Shown: piece after piece, positions 24,160-34,633 of the stretch
Layout: each line of letters opens with the position of its first letter
Numbering within the stretch: the stretch's first letter is position 1
Position numbers and translations under genes: made by a program
Assembly: GCF_019175285.1 (NCBI RefSeq)
Contig: NC_056527.1
Coordinates: forward strand, 72,917,823-72,981,822
Direction of reading: 5' to 3'
Length of the DNA stretch: 64,000 nt
DNA from: Sceloporus undulatus
Lineage: Eukaryota; Chordata; Lepidosauria; Squamata; Phrynosomatidae
Notes under the pieces: model-generated
Seen by the model: the letters and a program-made list of their open reading frames with translations, nothing else
What the model was told of the DNA's origin: nothing
Database searches by the model: none

Positions 24160-24465
24160 TCAAGAAATACAGTGAGATGACAAATGGTTCATCAGTTGCC
24201 TTGGGACTATGTGGAGGGGCCCTCCATTCCAACTTCCATCACCCTGGCCTTAGAGGAAGAGAAGAACCAGCAGTGTCTGCTCAACTTGATCCCCTAACCT
24301 GCTGCCATTCCCTTCTCCTTTTGTGTCATGCCTTTTTAGATTGTAAATGTGAGGACAGAAAACTTTCAAATTAACAATCTGTAATCGCTCTGAGAGCCTT
24401 TGTGGCTGAAGTGTAGTGTATAAATATTCTAAATAAATAAATAAATATTCTGTTCTAGATACTTT
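24160..24465 (+). mobile_element. L2-like 3' tail
   Basis: TTTTAGATTGTAAATGTGAG, AATCTGTAATCGCTCTGAG and GTATAAATATTCTAAATAAA are the familiar 3' end of a squamate L2-type LINE with an AAATAAATAAAT tail. Confidence 0.65.
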
Positions 24466-24611
24466 TTAGGTATTAAAAGGTTTATAAAAACATAATATTT
24501 GAAAAACTCCAGCTCTCAAGCATTCACAACATATCACAGTGCTTTTAGCATGAATCTCTCTCAAAAATGCCCCATTCTGGCCCATTTACTTCAAGCTTTT
24601 ACCCAGAAGAT

Positions 24612-24777
24612 GTTGTTGTTGTTATCCACCCTTAAGTCGATCTCGACCCATTGTGACCCTATAGATGAGACCTCTCTAAGACACTCTATGTTCCACTGCT
24701 CTGCTCAGGTCCAGCAAATTCATACTCATGATCTCCTTAATAGAGTACATCCATCTAGCATGTGGCCTTCCTCTCGT
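24612..24777 (-). mobile_element. RTE-BovB 3' end
   Basis: Starts with the complement of the CAACAACAAC tail, then AAGTCGATCTCGACCCATTG and CATCTAGCATGTGGCCTTCC, the reverse of the BovB 3' terminus. Confidence 0.8.
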
Positions 24778-24778
24778 A

Positions 24779-27700
24779 CAATCATAGAATAATAGAGTTG
24801 GAAGAGACCGCAAGGGCCGTCCAGTCCAACCCCCTGCCATGCAGGAAATCACAATCAAAGCATCCCCGACAGATGGCCATCCAGCCTCTGTTTAAAGACC
24901 TCCAAGGAAGGAGACTCTATCACCCTCCGAGGGAGTGCATTCCATTGTCGAACAGCCCTTACTGTCAGGAAGTTCTTCCTAATGTTGAGGTGGAATCTCT
25001 TTTCCTGTAGCTTGCATCCATTGTTCCGGGTCCTAGTCTCTGGAGCAGCAGAAAACAAGCTTGCTCCCCAATATGACATCCCTTCAAATATTTAAACAGG
25101 GCTATCATATCACCTCTTGACCTTCTCTTCTCCAGGCTAAACATCCCCAGCTCCCTAAGTCATTCCTTGTAGGGCATGGCTTCCAGACCCGTCACCATTT
25201 TAGTCGCTCTCCTTTGGACATGTTCCAGTTTTTCCACATCCTTTTTAAATTGTGGTGCCCAGAACTGGACACAATATTCCAGGTGGGGCCTGACCAGAGC
25301 AGACTATAGTGGCACTATTACTTCCCTTGAACTAGACACTATACTTCTATTGATGCAACCTAAAATCACATTGGCCTTGTTAGCTGCCGCATCGCACTGT
25401 TGACTCATGTTCAACTTATGGTCTACTTGGACTCCTAGATCCCTTTCACATGTAGTTTCATTCAGCCAGGTGTCGTCCATCCTATACCTTTGCATTTTAT
25501 TTTTCCGCCCTAAGTGCAGTACCTTACATTTCTCCCTGTTGAATTTCATTTTGTTAGCTTTGGCCCAGCTTTCTAGTCTATTCAGGTCATCTTGAATTTT
25601 GATCCTGTCCTCTGGAGTATTAGCTACTCCTCCTAATTTGGTGTCATCTGCAAATTTGATAAATATGCCCCCAATTTTGTCTTCCAAGTCATTGATAAAA
25701 ATGTTGAATAGCACCGGGCCCAGGACAGAGCCCTGTGGGACCCCACTGGTCACTTCTCTCCAGGATGAAAAGGAGCCATTGTTGAGCACCCTTTGGCTTC
25801 GGTCAGTCAACCAATTACAAATCCATGTAACAGTTGCCTTGTCTAGCTCACATTTTACAAGTTTGTTTGCAAGAATGTCATGGGGAACCCTGTCAAAAGC
25901 CTTACTGAAATCAAGATATACTATATCCACAGCATTCCCTTCATCTACCAAGCTGGTAATTTTATCAAAGAAAGAAATCAGGTTTGTCTGGCATGACTTG
26001 TTTCTCTGAAACCCATGTTGCCTTTTTGTGATTATGCTTTTTGGATGTTCAGACTCTCTGTTTAATGATCTGCTCTAGAATCTTTCCTGGTATAGATGTC
26101 AGACTAACCGGACGATAATTGTTTGGATCCTCTTTTTTTTTCCTTTTTGAAGATGGGGACAACGTTTGCCCTCCTCGTCGCTGGCACTTCTCCTGTTCTC
26201 CCGGAGTTTCAAAGATTATTGCCAATGGCTCTGATATTACATTTGCCAGTCCTTTTATACCCTTGGATGGAGTTCATCTGGTCCTGGAGACCTAATTCAT
26301 ATAGATTAACAAGGTATTCCTCTACTATCTCTTTTATTTTCTGTGCTGAAATTCCCTTATTCTGTCCTCTGCTCCATTATCCTCAGGTTGAGCACCCTTG
26401 CCTTTTCTGAGAAGACTGAGGCAAAGAAGGTGTTGAGTATTCTGCCTTTTCTCTGTCTTCTGTTAGCATTTTGCTGTCTTTCTCCACGGAGGGGCCTATC
26501 GTTCCTCCTTCTTCCCTTTTGCTTGTGACATATCCACAAAAAGCCCTTTTTATTGTTTTTAACCTCTCTCGCAAGCCTGAGTTCATTCTGTTCTTTAGCT
26601 TTTCTGACTTTACCCCTACATGTGCTTGCTATTTGTTTGAATTCCTCTTTGGTGATTTCCTCATTTTTCATTTCTTATACATGTCCCGTTTAAAATTTAG
26701 CTCAGCTGAAAGTTCCTTAGTCATCCATCCTGGATTCTTGAATATCTCCATTTTTCTTCCTCATTGGAAACTGTTGAAATTGTGCCTTCAGTATCTCCCT
26801 TTTGAGAAAGTCCATCCGTCTTGAACTCCCTCCTCTTTTAGTATTCTGGCCATGGGATCACCCCCCGTGTTTCTCTAAGTTTACTGAAATCCGCTCTCTA
26901 AAGTCTAGAATGCGTGTCTGGACTATGCCTGGCTTCTCCTTTCCACTGTATTACAAACTCCAGGAGAACATGGTCACTTCCACCTGAGGATCCACCACCT
27001 GCACCCCATTAACCAGTATCCCTGTTGGTTAGGATCAGATCCAAAATAGCTGACCCCCTTGTTGCCTCTTCCGCCTTTTTGACATGAACTGTCTCCAAGG
27101 CAAGTGAGGAATTTGCTAGACCTTGAGGATTTGGCTGATTTTGTATTCCAGCAAATATCATGATAGTTGAAGTCACCACTTACTACTACATCTTCCTTTC
27201 TGAGTGTGTGTCATCTGTTCTAGAAAAAGCATCATCCAATTCCCAGTCACTTGGGGGTCTGTAGTACGCTCCTACAATAACAACCTTGTTGTTTCTCCTT
27301 TAATTTTTATCCAGGTGCTCTCCACCTGGCTTCCAGGATTGATGTCCTGGATCTCTTCACTGTGTGTAAATTCCCTGACATATAAGGCTATTCCCTCCTT
27401 TCCTGTTTTGGCCTATTTCTCTGAAACAGTTATACCCCTCATTTCTACATTCCATTATGAGATCATCCCACCAGGTTCAGTGAGGCCCATATATCCTATT
27501 TGCTTTGTTGCACTAGGATTCGAGTTCCTCTGCCTATTTCCCATACTCTGTGCTTAGTGTAGATACATTAAGACCATGTGTTCCCTTACTTGCTGTCTGT
27601 GCAAACATTTTTTCTCCCACTCTTGGGTCTTGCACTGTTTTGTCTTTTCCCTCTATGACAGTTTGGCTATTTTCTCCATCCCTGCTGGCTCCCTCCTCCA

Positions 27701-28740
27701 TATTAACTCAGTTAAAGCCCTCCTGATCCAATTCTTGGATATTGGCAACAACGTTTCTTCCAACTGGCGTGAGATGCAACCCATCCTTGCCGAGTCCTTC
27801 CTCATGGATCTCAGTCCATGATCCAGAATCCAAACCGTTCTTGACGCACCATCTACGAAGCCAGTTGTTTACATCTGCTATTTTTCTCCCTTCCTGAACC
27901 ATGCCCTTCAACTGGGAGGAGTGACAACCTGTGCATCCACCTCTTTCAACTTCCTACCCAAATCCTCATAATCCCTCATTATGTTCTGAAGGCTGTGCCT
28001 TGCAGTATCATTGGTTCCCACATGAATAATATATATAAAAAGAGGATAATGGTCAGTGGGCTTGACAAGTCTTGTCAGCCTCTCTGTCACATCAAGGATC
28101 TTTGCCCAGGGAGACAGCACACCTCCCGATATATCTTGTCAGGTCTGCAAAACCACTGGTTCAGTGCCTCTCAGCAGGAGTCCCCCACGACCACACAGAC
28201 ACCTCCTCCGAGGCTTTAGCAGCGACTGGTCCCTTTGGGGTACTCCAGGGACCCCTGCTCTGTCCCTGAAGTCTTGTTCCTGCTGCTCTTCCTCTATATC
28301 CTTGAAAATAGATTCAAATTGATTCTGCAGCTGCAGTTTCCCAGAACGTATCCTGCTTTTCCTCTTTCTGTTTGTGACTTTCCTCCAACCATCTATTTCT
28401 GTAGTTGTGAAGTGACCTCCTCCTCCCAGCAACCTCTTCTGTGTGTCCCTGTCAGTTCTGGTCAGGAAAACCTCTTGCTCCCTATGATGCTGAAGTGTAG
28501 CTACCTGGGCCTCCAACTGCTGTACTTTCACTTCTAAACGGGCCACCAACTTGCACTTATTGCAGGTGAAGTTCCCAAATCTCTAGCAAGATTACAAACA
28601 TCCCACAAGTGTTGCAGGTGACTGCAGCAGGGCCTTCAGTGTCCATACTGGAAAGTCTTAAGGAGGCATGAACAAGACTTGGGCTTCCGCTGTTTTAACA
28701 CCCGTGTAAGCCCCTGTGGGGCCTCTGTTAAAGACTCAGT
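24779..28740 (-). mobile_element. Nearly full-length CR1 LINE
   Basis: About 3.96 kb, the longest CR1 here. On the minus strand from 5' to 3': ORF1 with a zinc-knuckle-like FTCNKCK and a coiled coil (VARLEVKVQQLEAQVATLQ), then a basic/acidic linker (28139-28549). Next is the SGNH-esterase-type region (IHVGTNDTA near 28030, DGLHLTPVGRNVVANI near 27770). ORF2 follows with an APE endonuclease (YYRPPSDWELDDAF, GDFNYHDICW, 27100-27560), the linker (MLTEDREKAEYS region), an open RT block at 25304-25951 with DFSKAFDRVPHD, GVPQGSVLGPVLFNIFINDL and FADDTKLGG, and the C-terminal tail. The 3' end with ATCATAG units is at 24779. ORFs are broken by several stops and shifts, so it is probably immobile. 28650-28740 is taken as its 5' UTR. 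Confidence 0.93.
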
Positions 28741-28754
28741 CAACTGGGACTCTA

Positions 28755-29342
28755 GTTATGTACATTGCACATTTTTTTTGCCAAATAATTTTAAAATAAA
28801 AAATAAAAGGGAAAGGTCCCTGCTGGAGAGCAGGGCTTAGTTTGCTGTCCTTCTGACCTGCCCTGGACTGCCTTCCTCCTGCCTCTTCTTCGCCTCTCCT
28901 GCTCCATTATAGAATGCACTCCCTGCCCGCCTTCTTCCCCCGGCTCCTTCATCCTCCTCCTCCGTCACTTTCTCCCGTTCCCCCCTCTGCCCTCCCTCTG
29001 ACTGCCCTTTGCAGCCCCCGTCAGTTACCCCGATCCCCCTTTTGCCTCCTGTCAGATTCCTTTTTCCATCCTTCCTCCTCTGACTCTTTCCTCCTCCTCC
29101 TCCTTTGCCCGATGAGGGGAGGGAATGCTCACCCTCTGCCCTCCCTCTGACCTAAATCCCCCTGACTTGGCCCATCATGATCGGGGGCAAGTTCATTATT
29201 GGCGAACCCAGGCTTTTGCCCGTTGCAAATGACCACGCTAAGGGGCATTTGACACGAAACGCTTGTGCATGCCTCTGATTCACTTGTGGGAGATTTGGGC
29301 AATATTTCTGATCCGGGTAAAGTGTAGTCTGAATGGCCCCAA
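28755..29342. mobile_element. Unclassified repeat (module A, copy 2)
   Basis: Homologous to the right-hand part of 503-2330 over its whole length: AATAAAAGGGAAAGG, the CTCCTC-rich block, CCCTCTGACTGCCCTTTGCA, ATGATCGGGGGCAAGTTCA, GTGCATGCCTC and the terminus AGTCTGAATGGCCCCAA. Its left boundary merges with the 5' end of the full-length CR1. Confidence 0.6.
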
Positions 29343-29767
29343 AAAACAAGGTAAAAGGGGAGAAAAAAAAACATCACTATATAACTGGGTTATAATTTTG
29401 GACTATTTTAGATTTGGAATTCCAAATAAATGAGACTCAACCTGTAAGTGTTTATAACATTTGCCATTCCAGCAAACAATGAACTAGAGTGGACCTCTGA
29501 AAAAAAAAACCAGTATTTGGAGAAACATGAATACACGCACCATGTTTTACGGGGCGTGCCGTACATGGCTTCAGCATATGCTGATGCTGCACCGGATGAG
29601 CCAGTTGCACACCCTGGAAAAAGTAGTGGGGGCGCATGCCCATGGATCCCCGCATAGGGGAGGGCGTACTTTATATCTGTATGATCTTCTATATTCAGGA
29701 AATTAGTTTGAACTGTCCTGACAACACTGCTATACTTTTCAAACGCCGCGACCATGCATTGTTGTAG
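29343..29767. other. Intergenic, no gene recognised
   Basis: Lies just past the presumed 3' end of SEC61B. Two short open frames on each strand have no recognisable domain. Confidence 0.4.
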
Positions 29768-29773
29768 TTTATT
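29768..29773 (-). promoter_or_regulatory. SEC61B: Candidate SEC61B poly(A) signal
   Basis: Minus-strand AATAAA, about 345 bases after the SEC61B stop region. The implied 3' UTR of roughly 370 nt is reasonable for this short mRNA. Not tested against transcript data. Confidence 0.5.
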
Positions 29774-30118
29774 TTTAATCCACACAGAACTTTTGTTTAA
29801 AATCATTCTAGCACCTCTTTAAAATGTCATAGAAAATGACACAAAGGTTTTTAAAAAAACACACTACATAGCTTCACTTATGTAGATATTTTAATGAAAT
29901 TAATTGCAATTTGCGTTTAGCTATACAACCTGGAGAATGTCTGATAGGAAAGAACCAAAAATCTTACTTAGCGAAGTACAAGTCCATTTAACCGAAATAT
30001 CAAATCAGAATCAGAAAAACTTCTTAATAGTTTCATTGAGAAGATACACTACCGAATTTTCTACCCGATTTTGGTCCAAGTTGTAGTTTTTCAAGCTGGC
30101 AAATGGGAAACAGAGTGT

Positions 30119-30209
30119 CTATTGACCGAGTATATTTTACCCCAGATGTGCAACATATAACAAGATGCAATAAAGAGAAGACTCATAACACGAAAACGGA
30201 ACAGGGCCC
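30119..30209 (-). CDS. SEC61B: SEC61B exon 4 (transmembrane helix, stop)
   Basis: Begins after a pyrimidine-poor but usable acceptor (TCTAACTTCAG) and encodes, across shifting frames, the single C-terminal membrane anchor of Sec61-beta. GPV is at the start, MSLLFIAS in one frame, MLHIWGK in another, then YTRS followed by TAG at 30121-30119. The expected coding length is 88 nt and the observed length is 91 nt, with extra bases in T and A runs (AAAATAT, TCAATAG). The protein is tail-anchored in the ER membrane with this helix. The residue order matches the vertebrate protein end to end, so identity is firm although no single frame is open. Confidence 0.88.
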
Positions 30210-32029
30210 CTGAAGTTAGAGAAAAAAAGAAGAGATATTAGAAAGGTAAAGACCTGCTTTTCTATAACCACATATAAATACAAACTTTTGTTGAAGATAT
30301 TTTTATAATGAATTTCTGCCTCTATATGTCTAGATAACTAATAAGATGAAAGCACAAGCAGTTAATACTAAGCAACAGTACTTATCATAAAGGCATAATT
30401 GCCAAAGACTTCAGTATCACAAAATGTGATTAATTACAATCTTAGATTAATTAGAAAAATTAATTAGAAATCATGGCAGCTAAAATCTTTTCCCTAAAGG
30501 GAGGAGTGTATTTCCTAAAGCAGATCTGTATTAAATCAGTGGGAAACAGAGGAAGGAAAGAAGTTAATGTACCCATGACAGGCTGAATTAAGCTGCATGT
30601 ACCCAGATTACCACATTCCTGATGTAAACACAAAAGAGTTCCACAAGCTGAGAGACCACTATGTGAAGCCTATCACTTCTACTTGCCCGCCTAGCAGGTC
30701 CTGCTGTAAACCAAAACGTGGGTTTTACACAGTTTTCTAATATTTTGATACATCCACATGCTGCAGGTGGCACACACAATTATGTGGGTTACATTGCACT
30801 GAATTTAGCCTACAAGTTATAAATAGTGTACGACTATTAGACACGCTATAATGTGTTCTATGTGCTGAAATCCTACAGTATCCTAGTGTTGCATCCCATG
30901 AATGACGACCCACAATGAAAAAGGGAGCACAAAAAACCAAAACAATCCTAAAGCATGACAGAGGGTTTCCAAAATTCCTGCTGGTTTTTAGGACCATTGC
31001 ATCTCTAACTCTGTAACACTTGCAGTTGAAATCTTCTTCAAGGACACATCCCTACATGAAGTGCACTGTTATACCTTAACGTGAACAAACCAGGCAGTGT
31101 TCGATCCTTGGCCATCTTCTTTAGCAACTCCAGCTGTAGAAACTGTTTTCTGATGAAAAGCACTCTTGAAACACTAATGCAATCTGTTCTACACAAACAC
31201 CACACAAATCCAACAAGCTCTCCCAGATTGTACCTGGCCCTAGGAAGGGACTACCCCATCCAGATATAGGCAAAAATCAAGTGGTGAGTGTTCCCTGGCA
31301 GCAGAATACAAGAGGGCCAGAAGAGAGGTTGATCCTCCCTCCTCACTGCAGAAGGGCTCTCGGACTATGTTGCCATCAAAACCAGCCTTGGAGAGCTAAA
31401 CATCAGAAAATTATGGCAGTTGAAATCCGACATCTGGAAGGGCACCAGTTGGAGAAGTCTGGTTTACAGGGTACAGAGTGTTACCATCCTCATTAACCAT
31501 GCAGATTAGAGAATTCCTAGTTCCATATAAATATTAGTATAAGGTAAATACTATGTCTTAAAAACTACTTCATTTACTCCAGGGGCAGTATTTCTGAAGG
31601 AGCAGCACTGTTTCCATTTTGAATTTAGTTTGCTTTTTATTGTACTGAAAACTGCAGCTAATTATCCCCCCCCCCCCCCAAATGCTAGTCATTTTCAGTC
31701 AGTTCGGTTAAGGCATGAATCAGGAAGTTAAAAACTGAAGCAGAAGTGTGAAAATTAAGCTAATATTAAAAAAGTCGGGGGGGAGGATCAGGGCCATAAA
31801 ATTTACCTGATTAAACTGAAAAGTAGTGACAGGCAGAAACAAGGAAACCACTCAGTCTGTTGCTTGGAGTTGGGAAGAGAAAAACAAAAATCAAGTACAG
31901 AGTTCAGAACACAGGGGGAAAGAGAAGTCTAGAATCCTGAAAAAAACCAAAAAAGCCATGGAGCTGGAAATTCAACTGAGAAGACTGGTTAAAAGCACTG
32001 GGGATACTGTTTGGATAAGGACTTGAATA

Positions 32030-32240
32030 AACTAGGCATGGCAGTGGAGAAGGGGGATCAAGTCCAGTAGATACTGCCGGTTCTTTTCTGCCTCTGAGGC
32101 AGGATGTGGGCAGCTGAATGAGGGAGGATCTATCTCCTTCTCGGATTAGGTATAATGAACTGTGCCTATCTCTTTTTTATCCTTGCAAGGCCAGGATGGA
32201 GGGAGGGCCCTTCATCTGCCTTTGGGGCTAGGCATGATAT
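32030..32240 (-). mobile_element. L2-like 3' UTR fragment
   Basis: GGCAGTGGAGAAGGGGGATC, TTCTGCCTCTGAGGCAGG and GATGGAGGGAGGGCCCTTC resemble the UTR of the L2-type element at 21858-22225. Confidence 0.4.
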
Positions 32241-32664
32241 AACCACATTATTTTCTATGCTTTTTCTTCCACCCACAAAACAGGGCTATGTCCAGCCATT
32301 ATAATTTAAAAATAATTATCAGTGATTCCTAAGTCCACTGTAATAAAACTGAAAGGGGCCTTAAACAAAAAAACAACAACCTAAAAGAAAACTTCCCCCT
32401 ATATTCTACAGGGCTTTCGTGCGAATAGAAGTTGTGTGGCATGTCAAAAATCTGAATGATTTCTCCCAGCAATGCTGCAATAAAAGTTGCAAATTATGGG
32501 AGCCAAAACAAAATTATGAGGGTTTTCCCGTCAATTATTTTTCTTTACTGCCCTTTCTTAATATGCTCATCAAATATCCCTAATTTTGCTCCGACCTGTG
32601 GATTTGTAGTAAAAATAGCTACTCTTGCAAATATTAAAAGATGTCCACTCCAATAAACTCTGCT

Positions 32665-32879
32665 GCCTGTTAGTCTGCCAAATAAAGCTGTTGGTCTCTT
32701 TAGGCTGCTATTAAATGATGGCCTGGTCTTAAGAGTCCGGAGTTGCGGCAAAGCCACATCCATTCCTAAGCATGGAGTGGCAGCTTTGTGCAGTTCTGGA
32801 TTCTTGGATGCATGCATCATTTAAACAGCATCCCTCAAAGAGACCCCAAGCAGCTTATTTTGGCAGTCTGTAACAGGCC
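32665..32879. mobile_element. Palindromic MITE family B, copy 2
   Basis: A 215-bp version of the 233-bp element (TTAGTCTGCCAAATAAAGCT at left, GGCAGTCTGTAACAGGC at right). It differs from the 63516 and 54483 copies mainly by single-base losses, the same type of difference as in the SEC61B exons next to it. Confidence 0.85.
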
Positions 32880-32944
32880 TCTATTAGATTCAAAGAGTCA
32901 TGGCAATAAATACGCCCATCTACTGGCCTATTTGTACTTATTAC

Positions 32945-33044
32945 ACTTGAGGCCGGGGAGTCTTCTGTATAGAACCTCCAAATCCCCCTCCGGTTCCGCA
33001 GAAGTCGTGCGGCCGGCGCTCCTTGTCCACAGCTGGCATTTTTT
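32945..33044 (-). CDS. SEC61B: SEC61B exon 3 (cytosolic region up to membrane helix)
   Basis: Starts after acceptor CCTTTGCAG and runs AAAAAATGCCAGCTGTGG: the codon split from exon 2 (AG|A, Arg) then KNASCG, exactly as in the vertebrate protein. Later parts read SAGRTTSAG in a second frame and WRFYTEDSP in another, ending at donor GTAATAAG. Observed length is 100 nt against 102 expected. The differences are single bases lost or gained in G, C and A runs (GGG to GG twice, extra G and T before TGG, AAA to AA). This segment is the conserved cytosolic stretch directly before the membrane anchor. Confidence 0.9.
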
Positions 33045-33099
33045 CTGCAAAGGCAAACCCTAATTCAAACTCAGTGAGAGGCAGCTGGCACATGGTTGG

Positions 33100-33261
33100 A
33101 GTGTGGTTAGACTGTGACACTGGAGACCAGGGGTGGTGCCCAATTTGGACATGGAAACCCACTGGGCAACTCACATGCTCTCAGCCTCAGAGGAAGGTGA
33201 CAGTAAATCCCCTCGGAACAAAGCTTCAGACCAAGGATTCCGACCAAGGATTCAGATCTAT
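33100..33261 (+). mobile_element. tRNA-headed SINE, 5' part
   Basis: GGTTAGACTGTGACACTGG, GACATGGAAACCCACTGGGC and CTCTCAGCCTCAGAGGAAGG. The 3' part of the same element resumes at about 33505, past the inserted MITE. Confidence 0.75.
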
Positions 33262-33476
33262 GGCCTGTACCGACGCCAAAATGAAAGCTGCTTTGAGTCA
33301 CAGTGGAGGTATGGTGTTTAATGATGCAAGCATCCTAAGAGTCCGAAGCCACACCAAAGCCACGTTCCAGTCTGGAGCATGGCTTTGGTGCGCTCTGGAC
33401 TCTAGGACCCATGCATCATTGAAACACCATCCCTCACTGTGACTCAAGCAGCTTATTTGGCTGTCTGTAACAGGCC
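33262..33476. mobile_element. Palindromic MITE family B, copy 3
   Basis: Ends GGCCTGTACCGACGCC and GGCTGTCTGTAACAGGCC, with the same central inverted arms around GCATCAT. It interrupts a SINE inside SEC61B intron 2. No clean 3-bp target duplication is visible. Confidence 0.78.
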
Positions 33477-33504
33477 AAGGTTTGGACACGACAGCAAGAT
33501 TCAG

Positions 33505-33640
33505 ATCCCCCTTGAGAGGTTCACCTTAGGGGCACCATAAGTCAGAAACGACTTGAAGGCATACAAACATACCCACGAATTAACTACGACAACATCTACA
33601 ACTGAACATATTTGTTACCCAGCCTTGGCCCTGGCCTTTA
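33505..33640 (+). mobile_element. tRNA-headed SINE, 3' part
   Basis: GGTTCACCTTAGGGGCACC, ATAAGTCAGAAACGACTTG and GAAGGCATACAAACA are the 3' end of the SINE begun at 33100. A second SINE tail (GACTTGAAGGCACACACAAC) follows at 33648. Confidence 0.75.
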
Positions 33641-33794
33641 AAGCACACGACTTGAAGGCACACACAACAAACAACACAACAGTTCAAATCAACAAGAGCC
33701 AAATACAAAAGGCTTCCCTCATTGCACCCTTTACTTGTAGACGGCTTAACAAACAAACAACACAAAAACAAAGAGTTGTGCCAGTTCGCTTACA

Positions 33795-33922
33795 GCGGTC
33801 CCCAAACTGTGCCCTTTCCGAGACTCCAGTTCCCAGAATCCTCAGCCACGATGGACATAGCCTGTGGATGCTGGGGCTGAAGTCCAGGAGCTCTTAAAGG
33901 GCACAGTCTGGGGGCCACTTGG
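33795..33922. mobile_element. hAT-like foldback MITE
   Basis: Ends CAGCGGTCCCCAAACTGTGC and, at right, GCACAGTCTGGGGGCCACTT pair as inverted repeats. The inner arms ACTCCAGTTCCCAGAATCC and GGGGCTGAAGTCCAGGAGC also pair. The CAG.GGTCCC start is hAT-like. Confidence 0.75.
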
Positions 33923-34073
33923 TTCTGCAGAACGCGAACGGTTTCTCTCTCTCTGCTCTGGGCCGGCTCCTGGGTGCAGAGAAACCATGTTCCGATTCCT
34001 TTCTCCTGGGCGGCGTTGGGGTCTGCGTTCCCCCACTGGTCCCTCGGTCCCTGTCCCGCTGCTGCCTGCCTAC

Positions 34074-34168
34074 CTCTGCCGAACGGTGGATCCGGCGGCC
34101 CTCGGGGCGACGGCTTTGCTGGGGGAGGCGGGGAGGCGCGACGTTGGTGGCGCTGGGGTTTGGTCCGG
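34074..34168 (-). CDS. SEC61B: SEC61B exon 2 (N-terminal cytosolic region)
   Basis: Acceptor CTTTGCCTTCCAG, then 95 nt, then donor GTAGGCAG. Read from the exon 1 ATG in phase 0 it is open for 31 codons and ends SPSKAVAPRAAGSTVRQ plus the split Arg codon AG, identical in style to vertebrate Sec61-beta. The first 14 codons read PDQTPAPPTSRLPA in this frame, while the next frame reads PGPNPSATNV, which is what the family has there. A one-base loss near the start and a two-base loss before SPSK would explain this and leave the exon one codon short overall. Sec61-beta is a small non-essential-to-pore but conserved subunit of the Sec61 channel. Confidence 0.9.
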
Positions 34169-34259
34169 CTGGAAGGCAAAGGGAAACGACCCGGTGAGAC
34201 ACAAGGCTTAATACACATTCAATAGTGAGCCCCTCAGACACAGATTCGCTCGCTCTCAC

Positions 34260-34262
34260 CAT
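34260..34262 (-). CDS. SEC61B: SEC61B exon 1 (5' UTR plus start codon)
   Basis: The coding part of exon 1 is only the ATG. The minus strand reads CTTGAAGATG then GTGAGAGCG, a strong splice donor directly after the start codon, giving a 91-bp first intron (34259-34169). The upstream 5' UTR lies within 34263 to about 34330; the transcription start cannot be fixed. Confidence 0.8.
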
Positions 34263-34633
34263 CTTCAAGCCCTGACACACGCCTCCCTCGCTCTCGTCTG
34301 AGAACAGACACGTTCAGCGCTCAGAAGAAGAGGGGGCCTTTCGCCACGCAACGGAGGACCCCTCAGGGAGCTGTCCACCCTAGTGCCTGACTCGAATGCG
34401 TCGTTTCGACAGCCAAGAGAGTGAGCGGGGAGAAAACAACCCTCCCACCATATCACTGAGGGCGCCCCTCCTCCTCCTTTTCCTCCTCCTCTTCCCTCAT
34501 TCGCGGCCACATTAAAAACGCACAGGCAGTTCTTTAGCCACCTCACCGCGAGGAACGTGTCTAAGGCTGACGTGGCCGTTGATCGGAGCATGCGCACTGG
34601 CGCCACCGACGAGGGAAGCTGGGAAGCTGCCTA
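34263..34633. promoter_or_regulatory. Bidirectional SEC61B/ALG2 promoter
   Basis: 371 bp between the two divergent start codons. No TATA box is placed for either gene. GCATGCGCACTGG at about 34588 contains an NRF1-type GCATGCGCA core. The ALG2 start lies in TAATGGCGGCGG, a YY1-like ATGGCGGC context. These motifs are common in CpG-island promoters; function is inferred. Confidence 0.7.

Larger units (their letters stand above)
30210..32944 (-). other. SEC61B: SEC61B intron 3
   Basis: 2.7 kb between donor GTAATAAG (32944) and acceptor TTCAG (30210). It holds an L2-type 3' piece at about 32030-32240, a poly-C run at 31666-31679 and MITE family B copy 2 (32665-32879). The rest is unassigned. Confidence 0.75.
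33045..34073 (-). other. SEC61B: SEC61B intron 2
   Basis: 1,029 bp from donor GTAGGCAG (34073) to acceptor TTTGCAG (33045). It carries a tRNA-headed SINE split by a MITE and, near exon 2, a foldback hAT-like MITE (33795-33922). Confidence 0.8.

Noticed and set aside
24779-28740. Plus-strand open frames over this stretch as genes
   Set aside because: They mirror the minus-strand CR1 coding sequence.
29448-29806. Overlapping open frames on both strands as a gene downstream of SEC61B
   Set aside because: No recognisable domain, and part lies in the presumed SEC61B 3' UTR.
33790-34218. A 142-codon proline-rich open frame on the minus strand
   Set aside because: It runs through SEC61B exon 2 and introns in other frames and owes its length to GC content. 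The splice sites and SEC61B residues explain the region better.
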